DNA of 64,000 bases from Octodonta nipae (GCA_034190945.1 CM067220.1:97265869-97329868), one strand, 5' to 3'; counted from the stretch's first letter, positions 12,126 through 23,957 are shown. Notes: generated by a model not told the origin, from the letters alone. Program-made: numbers and translations.

Positions 12126-12254
12126 TTACATAGCAAATGTCCGATTATTTGGATATATGTACGTTTATGATAAAACCTTGAATTTACGAGTGAAGCTCGG
12201 TCACCCAGGTACTCTGGAATGATACATCATATAAATATACCATAATTACCTACT

Positions 12255-12470
12255 AGGGAATTCGGCATCCCAAGTATGCTTACTAGTCTTCTTTGTTGAC
12301 CGGCTCGCAACTGACACCATTTTGGAGTTGATGTCGGAAATGTGACACCTGTTCAGCCAGTAAGGGTTTGAAGGCCTGGACCAAGGGCAGGGTACAACAA
12401 TACAATATAGGTCCTTTTCCCGAGAGGGGGAAGAACTACATTCTGGTTGCACTAGATTACATAAGCAATT
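12255..12470 (+). pseudogene. Gypsy-type retrotransposon integrase relic (N-terminal zinc finger and start of core)
   Basis: One plus-strand frame reads EFGIPSML, then after damage RKCDTCSASKGLKAW, then GPFPERGKNYILVALDYISNF. These match in order three parts of LTR-retrotransposon integrase: the segment after the zinc-finger His pair, the CxxC half of the HHCC zinc finger, and the first strand of the catalytic core with its first Asp (VALDYIS, equivalent to the usual VAMDYFSKW). The frame is lost just after this Asp. No reverse transcriptase or LTR is seen next to it, so it is an isolated fragment. The overlapping antisense frame is a shadow. Confidence 0.75.
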
Positions 12471-13877
12471 TTTTTATTTTTCATAATAATCTATCTATAA
12501 TTTGCCACTCAAAATTAATATTAGGGGTTTCTCCATATTTTTTCTGTAAACTTTGGGCAACGTTCTATATCTCCTGTTTTTTGAAAATTTTAGGCTCAAT
12601 AATTTTAGAGATAGTGGGAGAGAATGTTCGATTTTTGTAAAATTATCCCATTTCCGACACTGATACCGAATTTCAATCTTTTCCGCTTAGTAGTTTCGGA
12701 AAAAATTGGCAGTGATGGAAGAGCAGTAATCTATATGCGTTTCCGAATATTGAGTATATGGCATGTTTTCGAATCCGACTCCGGAATCCGAAACTATATA
12801 TATTACCCTACGAGAAGAGAGGGAAAAACATCTAGAACGCTATGATTGCAAAAGAAGGCGGTGGGCAGACGGCAGAGTTGAAGTTGAGTTGATTCGATAG
12901 CATCGCACGGATCATCTGTGCGGTATTATCATCGTTGTTGATGTAAATCAGTTGAATCTCTGTGATTTATTTTGGTCGAATAAAGACATTTATATTGAGT
13001 GTAAAATTTTAACTCAAGGAAAATTTATACTTTTTCCTTTATTTTTTATATTGTTTTTTACATAGCTCTATTGTCAGGTGTCTAATTAAAATAATTACAA
13101 ATTGCAGACGATATCAATGACAGATCGGGTATCTATAGAGGCACAATGCTACTGTTTTTTTCATAATATCTTAAATATGATGATCAATATCCTGCACATT
13201 TTTCACGTTATTAGTGGCATATCATACTTTTTCTTTATAGATATTTATGTTCGATTAATTTTTACATATTTAATTTGTAGTAAATTTGCTTTGGTTTGTT
13301 TAATCACTCATGTAATGGCAACTGTTATCACAATGTTAGGTAAGTGTTGAAATATCTTCCAGGAAATAAAAAAAATAGTTGAATTATGAAAGTAAAAGTT
13401 TTACTTAAACGTGCATAAAATTTATGAATATGAACACAGATTTGCCCTCATATGTTCATGGAAAAATTAATTAATTTATTAACCATACAAAAATTTCCAT
13501 TATTGGGATACCTTCGAAAACAGAATTTTACTTATATTTTTCTACTTTTACCCGTGGCTACATCTCGAATGTTAAATTGGAAGTAACAGAGTTTTTTTTC
13601 GGTAAAGGATTTAAAGTAACGCGACAGTCTTTTGTTTTATAGCTCTATAAAAGAAGCATTTTCCTATTACATTGTCTGTAAAATTCACCGCTTCGAATTT
13701 ATTAGGTTCTTCGTTCTCGCACTTCAAGTAGTAACGGACCAGACAAGAATAAATGCAAGTATTGTTAGCACTGGAGTAGTACAATGATACAGATTGATTT
13801 TATAGAGTACACTTTCATCCTTGTTTATTGTTAGAGTAACTGAAATGCAGTTGATGCTGTCGATTACGTCTTATCAA
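12471..13877. other. Gene-free stretch
   Basis: AT-rich DNA. The frames at 12624-12845 and 13102-13350 have no family motif; the second is hydrophobic, as AT-rich random frames often are. Confidence 0.5.
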
Positions 13878-13878
13878 C

Positions 13879-14081
13879 ATAATGGTGTTAAACTGTGTGA
13901 CTTTGTTTGGCTCGTTAAATTGACGCATTTCCTAGTAACTAGAATAGAGACTAAACAGTTTTTTTTAGTTCAATAATACATAATGGTGTTAAACTGCGGG
14001 ACTTTGTTTGGCTCGTTAATTTAACGCATTTCCTTGAAACTAGAATAGACACTTAACAGATTTTATTAGTGTAATGATGAG
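13879..14081 (+). repeat. Tandem dimer with a 101-bp period
   Basis: Two head-to-tail copies share 'ataatggtgttaaactg', 'gactttgtttggctcgtta', 'gacgcatttcct' / 'aacgcatttcct' and 'aactagaatagaca'. The period is 101 bases (aatggtgtt at 13881 and 13982). Differences are scattered point changes. There are only two units. Confidence 0.85.
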
Positions 14082-14509
14082 GTATCTTCTTCGCTTATTT
14101 TCCAAATTTCTGCTTAAACTATAGTGGAGACGGAGTAAGCGTACTAACTCACGTACATTTTAAATCAGCTGGTATTTTAGGGATAATATTAGAATTTTCC
14201 TCAACAAATCATCCTTGATAATATACTTAACAAAGAGCATGCAAATAAATTCTATAAATGGATGATTGTTTTAGTCTTCACTTGATGAAAATTCATTTTT
14301 AAGATTACTCAAAAACAACAAACCTTGGTTAAATGTTCACTATTTGATTACTTTTAATTTGACATATGTTTCGCCAAGTCTGGCTTCAACAGAAATTGGA
14401 AGTAAATACAATGAATGCTAAATTTATATTTCTTACAAAGAAACTACAGATAAGGTAATAACATATTTGAAGGTCTTAATTCTGGGGAATTTCAGAGGAA
14501 GTGGGCAGG
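14082..14509. other. Gene-free stretch
   Basis: Nothing recognisable between the tandem dimer and the Penelope-type relic. Confidence 0.5.
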
Positions 14510-14514
14510 GGGTA

Positions 14515-15360
14515 GGTTTGGTAAATTTTCCATTTATGAAACATTGTTGACAACAGGTGTTAATTATATATATCATTTCGAAATGGATGTTGAGATTAAG
14601 TAAGGGAGATAAATTGTTATCAGTTTGATCGTTTAAGAGATTTGAAGAATTTTTTTTGTTAATTTCGAGGGATTCAATTATATATAATTTTTTACTTTTG
14701 TTTTGTAAATGTAAAATTTCGAATGTATTTTGAGATTTCTTTTAATAAGTGGCCAGCAAATGTAGATTTATTTTGTTGTTGATTTTCAAAAGCTTTAGTG
14801 TGTTCACGTCATCTTGGATTGAAAGATCTTCCATTGTGACCAATATAGAAATTGGGGCAACTACCACAGTTCAACCTATAAACACTCGGGTTAAAATTTT
14901 TTTGACAGTCTGATCTTTGTCATTTTTTATATGTCTAAATAAATTGTTGTTTGTTGTGAAGGCTGCAGGTATATATATTCCTGTTCTTTAAACATTCTTT
15001 TATAATGATTTTCTTTAATTCTCTGTTTAATAAGTTATCAATAAGTTGAGTGGTGTAACCGTTATTGACAGCCATGAGTTTGGTTGTTTCAAGTTCCTTA
15101 TCAAAGTCGGTTTTGTTAAGTGTATTGTCACGAGTGTGTGTAACATACAGTGATATGAAGCAAGTTTATGTTGTATGGGGTGGTGTGAACTATTGTGGAT
15201 AGTAAGGTCAGAGTGTGATGGTTTATGATAAATAGAGAATGCGTGTTTGTTGTCTTGTCTTTTAATTGTTAGGTCTAGGAAATGTTGTGTGTTATCTGTT
15301 TCTGTTTCAAGTGTGAAATTTACGTTGGGGTATATTTGGTTTAAGTTTGGAATGTATGGA
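14515..15360 (-). pseudogene. Penelope-like relic, second family, minus copy (end of RT to GIY-YIG)
   Basis: Read on the minus strand from 15360 downward, broken frames give the end of a Penelope-type reverse transcriptase: FTLETETDNTQHFLDLTIKR, then YHKPSHSDLTIHNSSHHPIQH, matching the FTMEIESDSSLPFLDVLI...YRKPTHTNRYLNAQSHHHPAQ part of the element at 8.7 kb. A linker follows, then the GIY-YIG core YRLNCGSCPNFYIGHNGRSF and KAFENQQQNKSTFAGHL, and a C-terminal SLEINKKNSSNLLNDQ. Stops and frameshifts are present. Sequence differs clearly from the 8.7-kb family. The plus-strand copy begins about 25 bases away in the opposite direction. Confidence 0.8.
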
Positions 15361-15384
15361 AGTATGGAACCCGCTCACAAAAAT

Positions 15385-15718
15385 CACCCAATTTTTACAG
15401 AACAGGAATATATATACAGCCTTCACAACAAACAACAATTTATCTAGACATATAAAAAATAACAAAGATAAGACTAACAACAATTCTAACTCGGGTGTCT
15501 GTAGGTTGAACTGTGGGTGTTGCTCCTATTTCTATATTGGTCACACTGAAAGATTTTGCAATTCAAGTTGGCGTGAACACACTAGAGCTTTTGAAAATCA
15601 ACAACAAAATAAATCTACATTCGCTGACCACTTATTGAAAGAAAACCATATACCTCAAAATACATTCAAATTTTACATTTATCTTTTTAACTTTACAATA
15701 CATAAAATTGGGGGTTAG
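15385..15718 (+). pseudogene. Penelope-like relic, second family, plus copy (linker and GIY-YIG)
   Basis: An open frame covers the inter-domain linker and the GIY-YIG domain: GVCRLNCGCCSYFYIGHTER, a WREHTRAFENQQQNKSTFADHLLKENH continuation, then it loses similarity in a hydrophobic tail. The nucleotide sequence is a diverged inverted copy of 14700-15000, sharing for example 'gaacaggaatatatatac' and 'cttcacaacaaacaacaatt'. The first residues before FTTNNN are not Penelope sequence, so the nominal start has no meaning. The initial Tyr of GIY is Cys here, suggesting loss of function. Confidence 0.8.
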
Positions 15719-18039
15719 GAAAGGGAATTTTCGACAATTTCTAATGGAACCGCGAGAATCAACTTTTTTTATTGGACGGATATTAAAGAAAATGCTATTG
15801 CGATTTTGCTATATTTTTGTGGGGTACTAACGATTTATTTTTATTTATCAAATTAATTGTTTTTTATTGTTCTACTAGTTAGTAAAGCCATATAATATGT
15901 TCAGTATTTACAGTTGAGCTTCACCTGTTGGTTACAGTACTTGTGGAAAATTTGTAGGTAACATTCTCATTTTTTGTTTTGACAAAACTATAGATAACAG
16001 CTCTTTTCAAAACAAATTAATTAGAGTTTTTGATTTATATTTATCAAAACTGATATTCTTCAAATTATTTGCTCTTATATTATGTATAATTATACTAATA
16101 CTTTGGATTGAGCTGTCTCATCTATTTACTAAAATATTCTAGCTGGGAAAACTTTTGTAGTTTTCGTTAAAATCAATTTTGATCAGGTTAAAATATTAAC
16201 CCTATTCTAACTGCTAATAACTTATCACAAACAGAATAATAAGTCAAAAATACAAAAAAATTCGTTGAATTTCAGATTCGCGAAATGTTTTGAAACCAGG
16301 AACTGCGCTGCTGATTATTTCCGCCTAATAATTAGGTTGTCAAATTTGCCTCAAACTAACATTGGAAAGTTTAAATAATCTCAAACATGTGTTACGAATT
16401 TCCCTTGCAAATTCTGGGATATGAAATAACAAGTATTTGTTTTGAAAAGTTTCGAAACTCTGCAGGCAATTACATTTTCCAATCTGGAGTTTCTCATGTT
16501 CAATTTGAAACTCATACTTTGCGGAAAAACTCAACAAACCATGTAAATTCAGGAGATTCCGATTTCGAATAGTAAAATTGGAAATACTGCAAATATTTTA
16601 ACGTTTTATTACCTAGTATTAGGATTGTCAGAAAAATCATTAGTGAAGTTTCAGAATGTTAAATTTAAAAATTATGAAAATTTGAAGTCTATTCATAAAC
16701 ACATTAACAACTAGGGTTCTTTCAAGGTAATTTGCTAATTCAGCAGAACATAGGTAAGTAGTATATATATTTCTTAGTACAGATTTCAATTAAAGCAAAT
16801 ATAAGACCTGAAGGCAGCATTGTCAGGCAAAGGGTATTCTAAGGTAGTAATACAGTCGTACTGACATGTTGATCTGATGTTAAATGATGATAATCCATTT
16901 AAAAAAAAATTGAAATAACAATAAATGTATATATTACTATTACACGTTTTACATTGTTAACAGATTTTTTGGCTTATTATAATTTATGTTTAAATATTTA
17001 TTTAAAAACGTTCAAAAACAAGAAAAAATATGAAGAATGAAACAAAAAGTCAAAAAGTCAATTACTCAAAAATTCCTAGAAAGTGATTACAACACCACCT
17101 ATTGATATCAATTTTAAATCTAAATGAACCAGTAACTTTCTATAACACACACACAAATTAAAAATCGGACAGGCAAAAATACATCAAATCGATTTAACCA
17201 TTTAGGGGCGCTCTAGTGAGTTACACACCTAGGTATAGAAGTATATACATGCACACCCGTCTAACATCTTTACTAATTAACAATATATATATCATAAAGC
17301 CATTGACAACACGTCTACGTTTGGTATTCCTGCAATATACGCAGTTTTATTTCTAATTCCCCAAAGAAAAATAAAAATAACATATATATGTCTATTTCAT
17401 TCAAATATATCACCCTTTTAAATTGAACAAAAAGAGAGGCAGTCATTTGAGATTGAAAAATGCAAATGAAAGCTTCTTACGAAATAAACTTCCCTTCTCT
17501 CTTGATATTCCTGTCTGTGTTTCTCTTTGTATCATTTTTAGCAATGGATATAAATTTCAGGGGAATTAAAACAAATTTCACCATTTTATTGGGACTCAAG
17601 TATTAATAATAATGTCTCATTTAATTCTTAATTTATATATAACTACCAAATGACTTGTGACTGTGTAAATTAATTTTTATTTATAATATAAAATTTTGTT
17701 GCATTATAATATGTCAAACATACTTCACTTATTTAATATACTAGCAATATATAAGGAGGTCAGTGTAGGTACAAAATATTAAATATTGGGAATATTATTT
17801 AACCAGATATTTTTTCAATATCACAACATCTCCACATCATTTCTTAAAATAGCTGTTATAATATAGTTTAATTTGAATCATAATAAAAATAATGTAGCAA
17901 CAGGGTGGATTTTAAACAACACCCAATAGGTTTTGTAATATTTCACAGATATCTAGGGACAATAAATTTATTTTCTACAAACCTCGGTTAAAAAAACCCG
18001 GTGGTTTAACAATAAGATTATTTTATATTTAGCAATTCA
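15719..18039. other. Gene-free stretch
   Basis: About 2.3 kb of AT-rich DNA. The overlapping frames on both strands near 16340-16572 have no family motif. No repeats with clear borders were seen. Confidence 0.5.
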
Positions 18040-18475
18040 CATCATATACACTCTTTCTGCACCAGATCACCTCTTGACCTTGATATTTAATGCTTTCAAC
18101 TGGAGACTTCTTCAGTTTCAGTTTAATTCAAATGTAAGTTTGTCATCTTTGTCTGTATCATATATAAACTTGGCGTTTTGTGCAGCGTTATAGTTTGTTA
18201 TTCTTGTCTCTAGCATCCATAAACTTCCCCTTTTTTGTTCTAATTTGACATATGCCAAGTCCCTCATTTAAACTATGGTACAAACAGAACAAAAAGCAAA
18301 TTGTGTGCTGGTATTAGAACTAATTTGTATGAGCATTTCAAGTTCAGGTCGGAACCAGTGTCGAAACAAATGTATTTTCAATTTTTTCATTACGATACTC
18401 GTCTATTTTCATAGATGTCCCACTTACATATCCGTTAAGAAGCTTCCGTTTCACAAAGGTCTACTAGATTAAATT
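18040..18475 (+). repeat. Dispersed repeat, D family, copy 1
   Basis: Shares an ordered series of landmarks with 31555-31905 (same strand) and 43100-43650 (opposite strand): 'tttcaactggaga/tttcagctggata', 'tttgtcatc', 'ccataaactt', 'ttgacatatgcca', 'aatttgta', 'tactcgtctattttcat' and 'ccgtt' after a 'gtgtaagtgtgggc'-like phrase. The copies are strongly diverged. No protein similarity is recognisable in the open frame at 18275-18472. Confidence 0.6.
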
Positions 18476-20345
18476 TTCTAACCTACAAATTTAAAAAGTA
18501 GGCGAGAGATTTTTTTTATGCAAACTATGATGATAAAGCTCTCATTCTTATGTTTGACAACCATATCTGCATGTACATGGACTAGTTGTTGTTCAGGCCG
18601 CAATTACGTTAAGTTTTCAGTAGCATTTAATTTGTTTTGAGCGAAAGTAAGTTACTTTCCAAAAAAAAAAACAAAATAATTGCTATCAATAAAATAAATA
18701 AGTCTACTAAGAGTTATTATCTATAGCTTTCTAAGCCTATTTTAATACTATTATTCCAAATATTAAAAACATGTTTGAGAAGGGTTTTTGTACTACTACA
18801 AAAAGGATGTAACATTGTCGAAAGTCTAAAAGTGTATATGTTCCTTTGCCTATGGGGTCCATGGATTATAAACAATATCGGAAATGGAGGAAATCAGCAA
18901 TTCCTCCTTCACTCAAAACAAAACATGCGTTACCTCTATTTAAACAAAAAACACAAAACAAATGAAAACAAGCATTAAAATCGTGTTATGGATTGGGCTT
19001 AAACGCAATGAAAATTTATCATTACTTAAAGTTTCTTCAATATGCATTTCTTTTATGTTGATACCACTGCATTAATTTCTTTTTACTATTTATTCTCATA
19101 TTGTGCTCTAGAATAACGAATAATATATGACTCGCCCACACAATTGTCAGGCATTGGATTGCATCCACCCTCGCACTTTCCAGTCTATTTACCACCCACT
19201 CGGTATTCACCAAATACTAAACAAATATAGAAACACGATGTCTAGTGAGCTGCCAACCTAATAGTGAAAAATGGTCGGCATAAATCAGTCAGAGATAAAC
19301 TATAAAATGTGTGACTTTATGAGTCTAATTGCCCAAAAATTATTCGTTAATGAATGGATGTTAACCATAAGGAAAAACCCCTCGTCGCTTTCTTTAGTTA
19401 ACAATACCGGAAATAATAAAGATTGACGAAGGTTGAGTGTAGAAAGATCCCAGAAGTTGTTGCTTTTATTTCGGAGGAAGATGAAATTTTAGCGACACAA
19501 ATTTACATGCAGCCATTGGCGAAACCCATCTCATGGTTCTTGCACAAAATTAAAACTTGTCGGTCTTTAAATTTGCCAGATATACCTACATGACTAAAAG
19601 ATAAAAAGTTAAATTTTGATGTAGCCCACAGAGCGAAAGGAGAGGGAGTAAATGATAGAGGAGCATTGGGCACAGACGCCTTAGAGCATATTTACGAAGA
19701 TTTCGAAAGGTGAGAAAAAAAGTAGCTAAGTCAGACCTGGTAAAGTCCACGACTGAGATTAGGAAAAATTTAAGGATAAGTGAGTTTGTTATGGATGTTG
19801 TGAAAGAAGGGTATGACAAAAATAGGTTTATTTGGGGCGGAAGCACCCGTAGTATATCTTGGGATAGATGATTCCTGGTACCTAGAGAACATATAGAGGA
19901 ATTTTAGTGAGGAAGCAAACGACCGAGAGTCTCACATACAACACCTCGGAAAAAAAGTATCATAGGAAAAGTAATATTAAAAATAAAACAAAATCTCGGT
20001 TTATCTCGAAAAATTATGTGCTTAAAAAATTTTCTTACTCCAAACCTATCAAGTAGGATCAAAATGAAAAGGATTAAAAGGTCATCTTAACCATATTTGG
20101 TACTTATTCAAAGTAATTTACAATGTCAGGTTCTCAATCAGATCCATTTCTTTTCATTCAACTCACCAGGTGGTAGCAACTGACATTTTTATATTCAACA
20201 AAAGACAGAAAAAAATTGTATTAAAATCTGTTTACATTTACATTTTCAAATCTAAAATGTGTCGTGCAATGCTATATTCTTATCAATATAAAACAATATC
20301 AATGCCTACTTAATTAAACAACATCTATTAAGTCATAACTGGTTT
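18476..20345. other. Gene-free stretch with an unidentified frame near 19.6-19.85 kb
   Basis: Mostly AT-rich DNA without motifs. Between 19590 and 19870 the plus strand gives hydrophilic stretches such as LKDKKLNFDVAHRAKGEG and SEFVMDVVKEGYDKNRFIW separated by stops, while the minus strand holds an 86-codon hydrophobic frame. Neither matches a family I know. If coding once, the plus strand is the likelier sense because of its composition. Confidence 0.25.
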
Positions 20346-20473
20346 TATTATTGTTATATATATATATATATATAAATCTAATTATAATGGTAACGGCTGT
20401 TAAAATTAGTATGCAAACGAATTACGGGTAGCAGCCAAAGACTAAATAAGTGTACTCTTTTTTATATGAGAGC

Positions 20474-20501
20474 TTTCGGAATTCTTTTATTCCTTCGTCA
20501 G
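20474..20501 (-). ncRNA. Hammerhead-like core, left arm, reading outward
   Basis: On the minus strand the sequence reads ctgacga (20495-20501), one unpaired base, ggaat, a six-base loop, attcc, then gaaa (20474-20477). This is the exact CUGANGA ... GAAA arrangement of a hammerhead core with a five-pair stem II. Stem I and stem III with a cleavage triplet are not obvious by eye, so activity is uncertain. Confidence 0.45.
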
Positions 20502-20667
20502 TCAAATACTGAAAAAGTTACAAATATTGTTGTTACTAAATGTTACATTGTTTAATTCTCTAGAGATGCTAATTTTATTTTGTGAACCTCAACTTTAGTA
20601 AGTTACCATTTATTTCATTTATAGTACTTATAATAACAACAATATTTGTAACTTTTTCAGTATTTGA

Positions 20668-20695
20668 CTGACGAAGGAATAAAAGAATTCCGAAA
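20668..20695 (+). ncRNA. Hammerhead-like core, right arm, reading outward
   Basis: Mirror image of the left-arm motif: ctgacga at 20668-20674, stem II ggaat/attcc at 20676-20680 and 20687-20691, gaaa at 20692-20695. Downstream gctc and gag(t) at 20695-20715 could form a short stem III, which would put a uac triplet near the usual cleavage position, but the closing pair does not fit the consensus. Confidence 0.45.
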
Positions 20696-20777
20696 GCTCT
20701 CATATAAAAAAGAGTACACTTATTTAGTCTTTGGCTGCTACCCGTAATTCGTTTGCATATATATATATATATATATA

Positions 20778-20779
<2 letters not shown>

Positions 20780-20849
<70 letters not shown>

Positions 20850-23800
20850 CCGAAGAGGGGGGAAATACATTGCGTACTTAACTAGCACGTGCTAGCCGTC
20901 GTGCGGGACTCCCGATGCAATGACTTCAAAGCAAGAGTAAATCGTTGCATTGAAACCAGTATACCGTATACCCGCTAAAACCCTAACCTCTTTCTCCTAC
21001 AACCATGGTCCCCTGCGGCACTCTTTGTCAATACTACTTCGCAAGGGTGGTTCATTGCAGATGTTAACTGCTCTTACATTGAAAGCCTCTAAAGCCTACT
21101 CCTCGAACGTATTGCGGAGTTCTTTGAGGATTGTCTCCGCGTAATCCGATACCAAGTTCCAGGCTTGGGGGCCCTTCAGCATGGCTTCTACTAATTGTTC
21201 TGGAACGATATTAGTCTCCAGAATCCTCTCCACTTCAGCACGTTGATCCTGAAACCGGGGGCAGGAGAAGAACACGTGTTCCGCGTCCTCTATCACGTCC
21301 GTACACTGTGGGCAGTTTGGGGAGTTTGCCCTCCTGAACCTGTGCAGGTATGCTCGAAAGCATCCATGTCCAGTCAGGAGTTGAGTGATGTAGAACCCAA
21401 CCTCCCCATGCTGGCGGTTGACCCAACGACTGATGTTAGGTATCAATCGATATGTCCACCGGCCTTTAGTAGAGCTGTCCCACCTCTCCTGCCATTGCCC
21501 TAGACTCATGGCTCTTTCATCGCTGTTTCCTGTCGGTTGGTCTTTCTCTAACTTTCTGCGATACAGCCGTCCCCTTTCTGCAGCCAGGATGTCGATTGGT
21601 AGGGTAGAGGCAATCACACTCACCGCCTCGTAAGACACAGTGCGGTAGGATGATGCCACTCGAATCGCTGAGAGCCGCTGGACTGATTTCATTTTCCGGC
21701 GGTACGATGGTAGCTCGAGCGATTTCTCCCATACCGGTGCCCCGTACAACAAAACAGAAGTAGTTACTGTTGCCAGTAGCTGTCTTCTTATCTGTCTAGG
21801 GCCTCCGACATTCGGCATTATTCTAGATAATGCCCCCTGTACCCCAGCTGCTTTCTTGCTGGCCGCGATTATGTGCTCTTTGAAGTTGAGCCGTGCGTCC
21901 AGGAGCACCCCCAAATAGCTGATGAAGGGCTGCGACTGTATGTAGGTGTCGCCTATTTTGAGGGTGATGGTTTCCCTTGCCTTTCGACTGCTAACAAGAA
22001 GTGTTTCGGTCTTTTGTTCTGCTAAACTCAAGTCCGCTGCGAGCATCCAATGCTGAATTGTGGCTATAGCGAATGAGAAGGTTGTTTGTATCTCCTCTAT
22101 GTGCTTGCGCACTATGATCAATGCCACATCATCGGCGAATGCCACTAGCCTGACGCCCTCAGGCAGACCGAGCAGGAGCAGGTCGTTGTACATTACGTTC
22201 CATAAGAGGGGGCCAAGAACAGAGCCCTGAGGTACACCTCCTGTGATCTTATAGTCTACTTGCCCATTTTCAGTTTGGTACAACAAGATGCGGTCCTTGA
22301 AATACGCTGAAACCATTCTGCGCAAGTACTGCGGCAAGAGCCTCCAAAATGCGGTCCCAGCGGGCCGAGTTAAAGGCGTTCTTGATATCCAGGGTGGCTA
22401 TTAGACAGTACTTTTTTCCACCTCTTCTCCATCTCTTTCCCGAGATAGCCTCTCTGGCGATGTTGGTAACGAGTGTCACGGCATCGATGGTTGATCTCCC
22501 CTTTCTGAACCCGAATTGGTTGGTGGAAAGTTTCGGCTCAACGTAGGGCTCCAGCCTATCTGCTATTATCCTTTCAAGGAGTTTTCCCGCAGAGTCCAAC
22601 ATACAGAGGGGACGATATGATGACGGTTCGTCGGGAGGTTTCTTTCCCCCTTTAGGGAGGAGCACAAGCCTCTGCTTTTCCACTTAGTCGGGAAAACCCC
22701 CTGCTTTAGGCAGGTCTCATACATGTGTAGAAACATGTCAGGCCTATTGGCTATGGCGCATTTTAGCGCGATGTTAGGTATGCCATCTGGACCGGGAGCC
22801 TTACCGTTTTGGAGCCGGTTGCACGCGCCCATCAGCTCATTCATAGTCACTGATGGTATATCTTCGTCCCTCACCTGCCACGAAGGATAAGCGGGTAGCT
22901 CAGGCTTCGCAGGAAACAGGTGAGTGACAATGCGGTGCAATGATTCGGGGCAGTTCGTTGATGTCATGGGAGGGGCCTTAATTTTATGCATCACGATTTT
23001 ATACGGTTTTCCCCATGGATCTTGATTAACTTCGTCACACAACTCCTTCCAGTAGGATCTCTTGCTTGAGAGAATGGCTCTTCGTAGTTGTTGTCTTTTG
23101 ATCTCATAGTCGAGCCTTAGTTCTTCTGTTGTGACCCTGTCGCGTCTCCGTGCTCGTTGATGCAGCCTTCGTGCTTTGAGACACTCTCGTCGGTGTTGTG
23201 AGATCGTGTCGTTCCACCAGTAAACTGGTGGGCGGCTGTTGTTCTGCCGTCTCCTTGGCATGGAAGCATCGCAGGACTTGACAACGCTTGTCATTACCTC
23301 TTTGGCAGTGGCTTCTGCGCTTGTTGCTATTGACAATGTTCCTGCACCATAACCAAGGCGAATGAATCAGCATCGAAAGCATTTTTGTTCCAACCGACTG
23401 GCTGTGACCTCGCACGACTGACACACAATCTTCGTTTGGGAGTGGTGTTGATTTCCCATATAATAGCTTGGTGGTCGCTATTAGTAAACTCCTCATCGAC
23501 CCGCCACTCACAGCCACCTTTAATTAGGTTGCTGCTAACGAAAGTCACATCAATAATGGAGCTGGCTGTGCCTTTGCGATATGTGCTTACGTCTCCTGTG
23601 TTGAGGAGTACCAGGTTGAGCGAAGACATGGTCTCAAGGAGAGCTCGTCCTCTCACGCTCGTTTCCCGGCATCCCCAGTCAATTGCCCAGGCGTTGAAAT
23701 CTCCTGCGATGGCGACCGATTCACGCTTCCGTACATCCTCCGCCAAGGTGTCCAAGTCGAACTCCTCGAGCTGTGCACTAGGAGGTGCATAGCAGCTATA

Positions 23801-23911
23801 GAAGTGAACCCTCCCACTTTGGCTCTCACAAGCCATGGTTTGAGGGTATTTGGGAGTTGTTGGAACGGAAGTTTACCGCAAGCCCATATCGCTGCTCTGT
23901 CCGTTGTGTCA
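20780..23911 (-). mobile_element. R1-type non-LTR retrotransposon, 5'-truncated, with 68-nt poly(A) tail
   Basis: On the minus strand the element starts about 23911 inside its endonuclease domain, runs through reverse transcriptase and a C-terminal zinc finger, has about 248 bases of 3' untranslated region (21095-20848) and ends in 68 uninterrupted A residues (seen as T on the plus strand, 20780-20847). The poly(A) abuts a (TA)n tract. The GC content is clearly higher than in the surrounding DNA. The 5' border is a microsatellite, which fits incomplete target-primed reverse transcription. Confidence 0.9.
21096..23905 (-). pseudogene. R1-type ORF2: AP endonuclease, reverse transcriptase, CCHC zinc finger (frameshifted)
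   Basis: Five overlapping frames join into one ORF2 on the minus strand. Endonuclease: the first piece reads DRAAIWACGKLPFQ, then after a shift near 23815 GRVHFYSCYAPPS, GDFNAWAIDWG and TNSDHQAIIWEI (catalytic Asp and His of the SDH motif). A shift near 23335 leads to NGKAPGPDGIP, the entry to the reverse transcriptase; a shift near 22685 to YRPLCMLDSAGKLLE, QFGFRKGRSTIDAV and ATLDIKNAFNSA; a shift near 22330 to GGVPQGSVLGPLLWN and FADDVALI (catalytic Asp pair). The last piece ends with CPQCTDVIEDAEHVFFSC, a C-x2-C-x8-H-x4-C finger. The GDFNAWxxxWG endonuclease motif and the C-terminal finger favour the R1 clade. At least four frame breaks make it non-functional as read. Confidence 0.9.
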
Positions 23912-23919
23912 TATATATA

Positions 23920-23955
<36 letters not shown>
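23912..23955. repeat. Compound (TA)n-(TG)n microsatellite
   Basis: A short TA run is followed by about 17 TG dinucleotides. It forms the boundary between the 5' end of the R1-type element and the hammerhead-bearing fragment beyond. The Thr-His run in an antisense frame is only its translation. Confidence 0.95.

Positions 23956-23957
<2 letters not shown>

Larger units (their letters stand above)
20411..20758. repeat. Perfect 125-bp inverted repeat between two (TA)n tracts
   Basis: The arms 20411-20535 and 20634-20758 are exact reverse complements over all 125 bases, with a 98-base spacer. (TA)n tracts lie just outside on both sides (about 20354-20374 and 20757-20778). The perfect identity contrasts with the decay of most neighbouring repeats and implies a recent origin, gene conversion, or an assembly fold-back artefact. 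Each arm carries a hammerhead-like core read outward. It resembles a terminal repeat of a Penelope-type element arranged head to head, but no coding part is present. Confidence 0.92.

Noticed and set aside
19586..19846. 86-codon minus frame as a membrane protein
   Set aside because: The hydrophobic composition is the antisense of a hydrophilic plus-strand stretch, and no family was recognised.
23385..23792. 135-codon plus frame opposite the R1-type endonuclease
   Set aside because: It is the antisense shadow of a clearly identified endonuclease domain.
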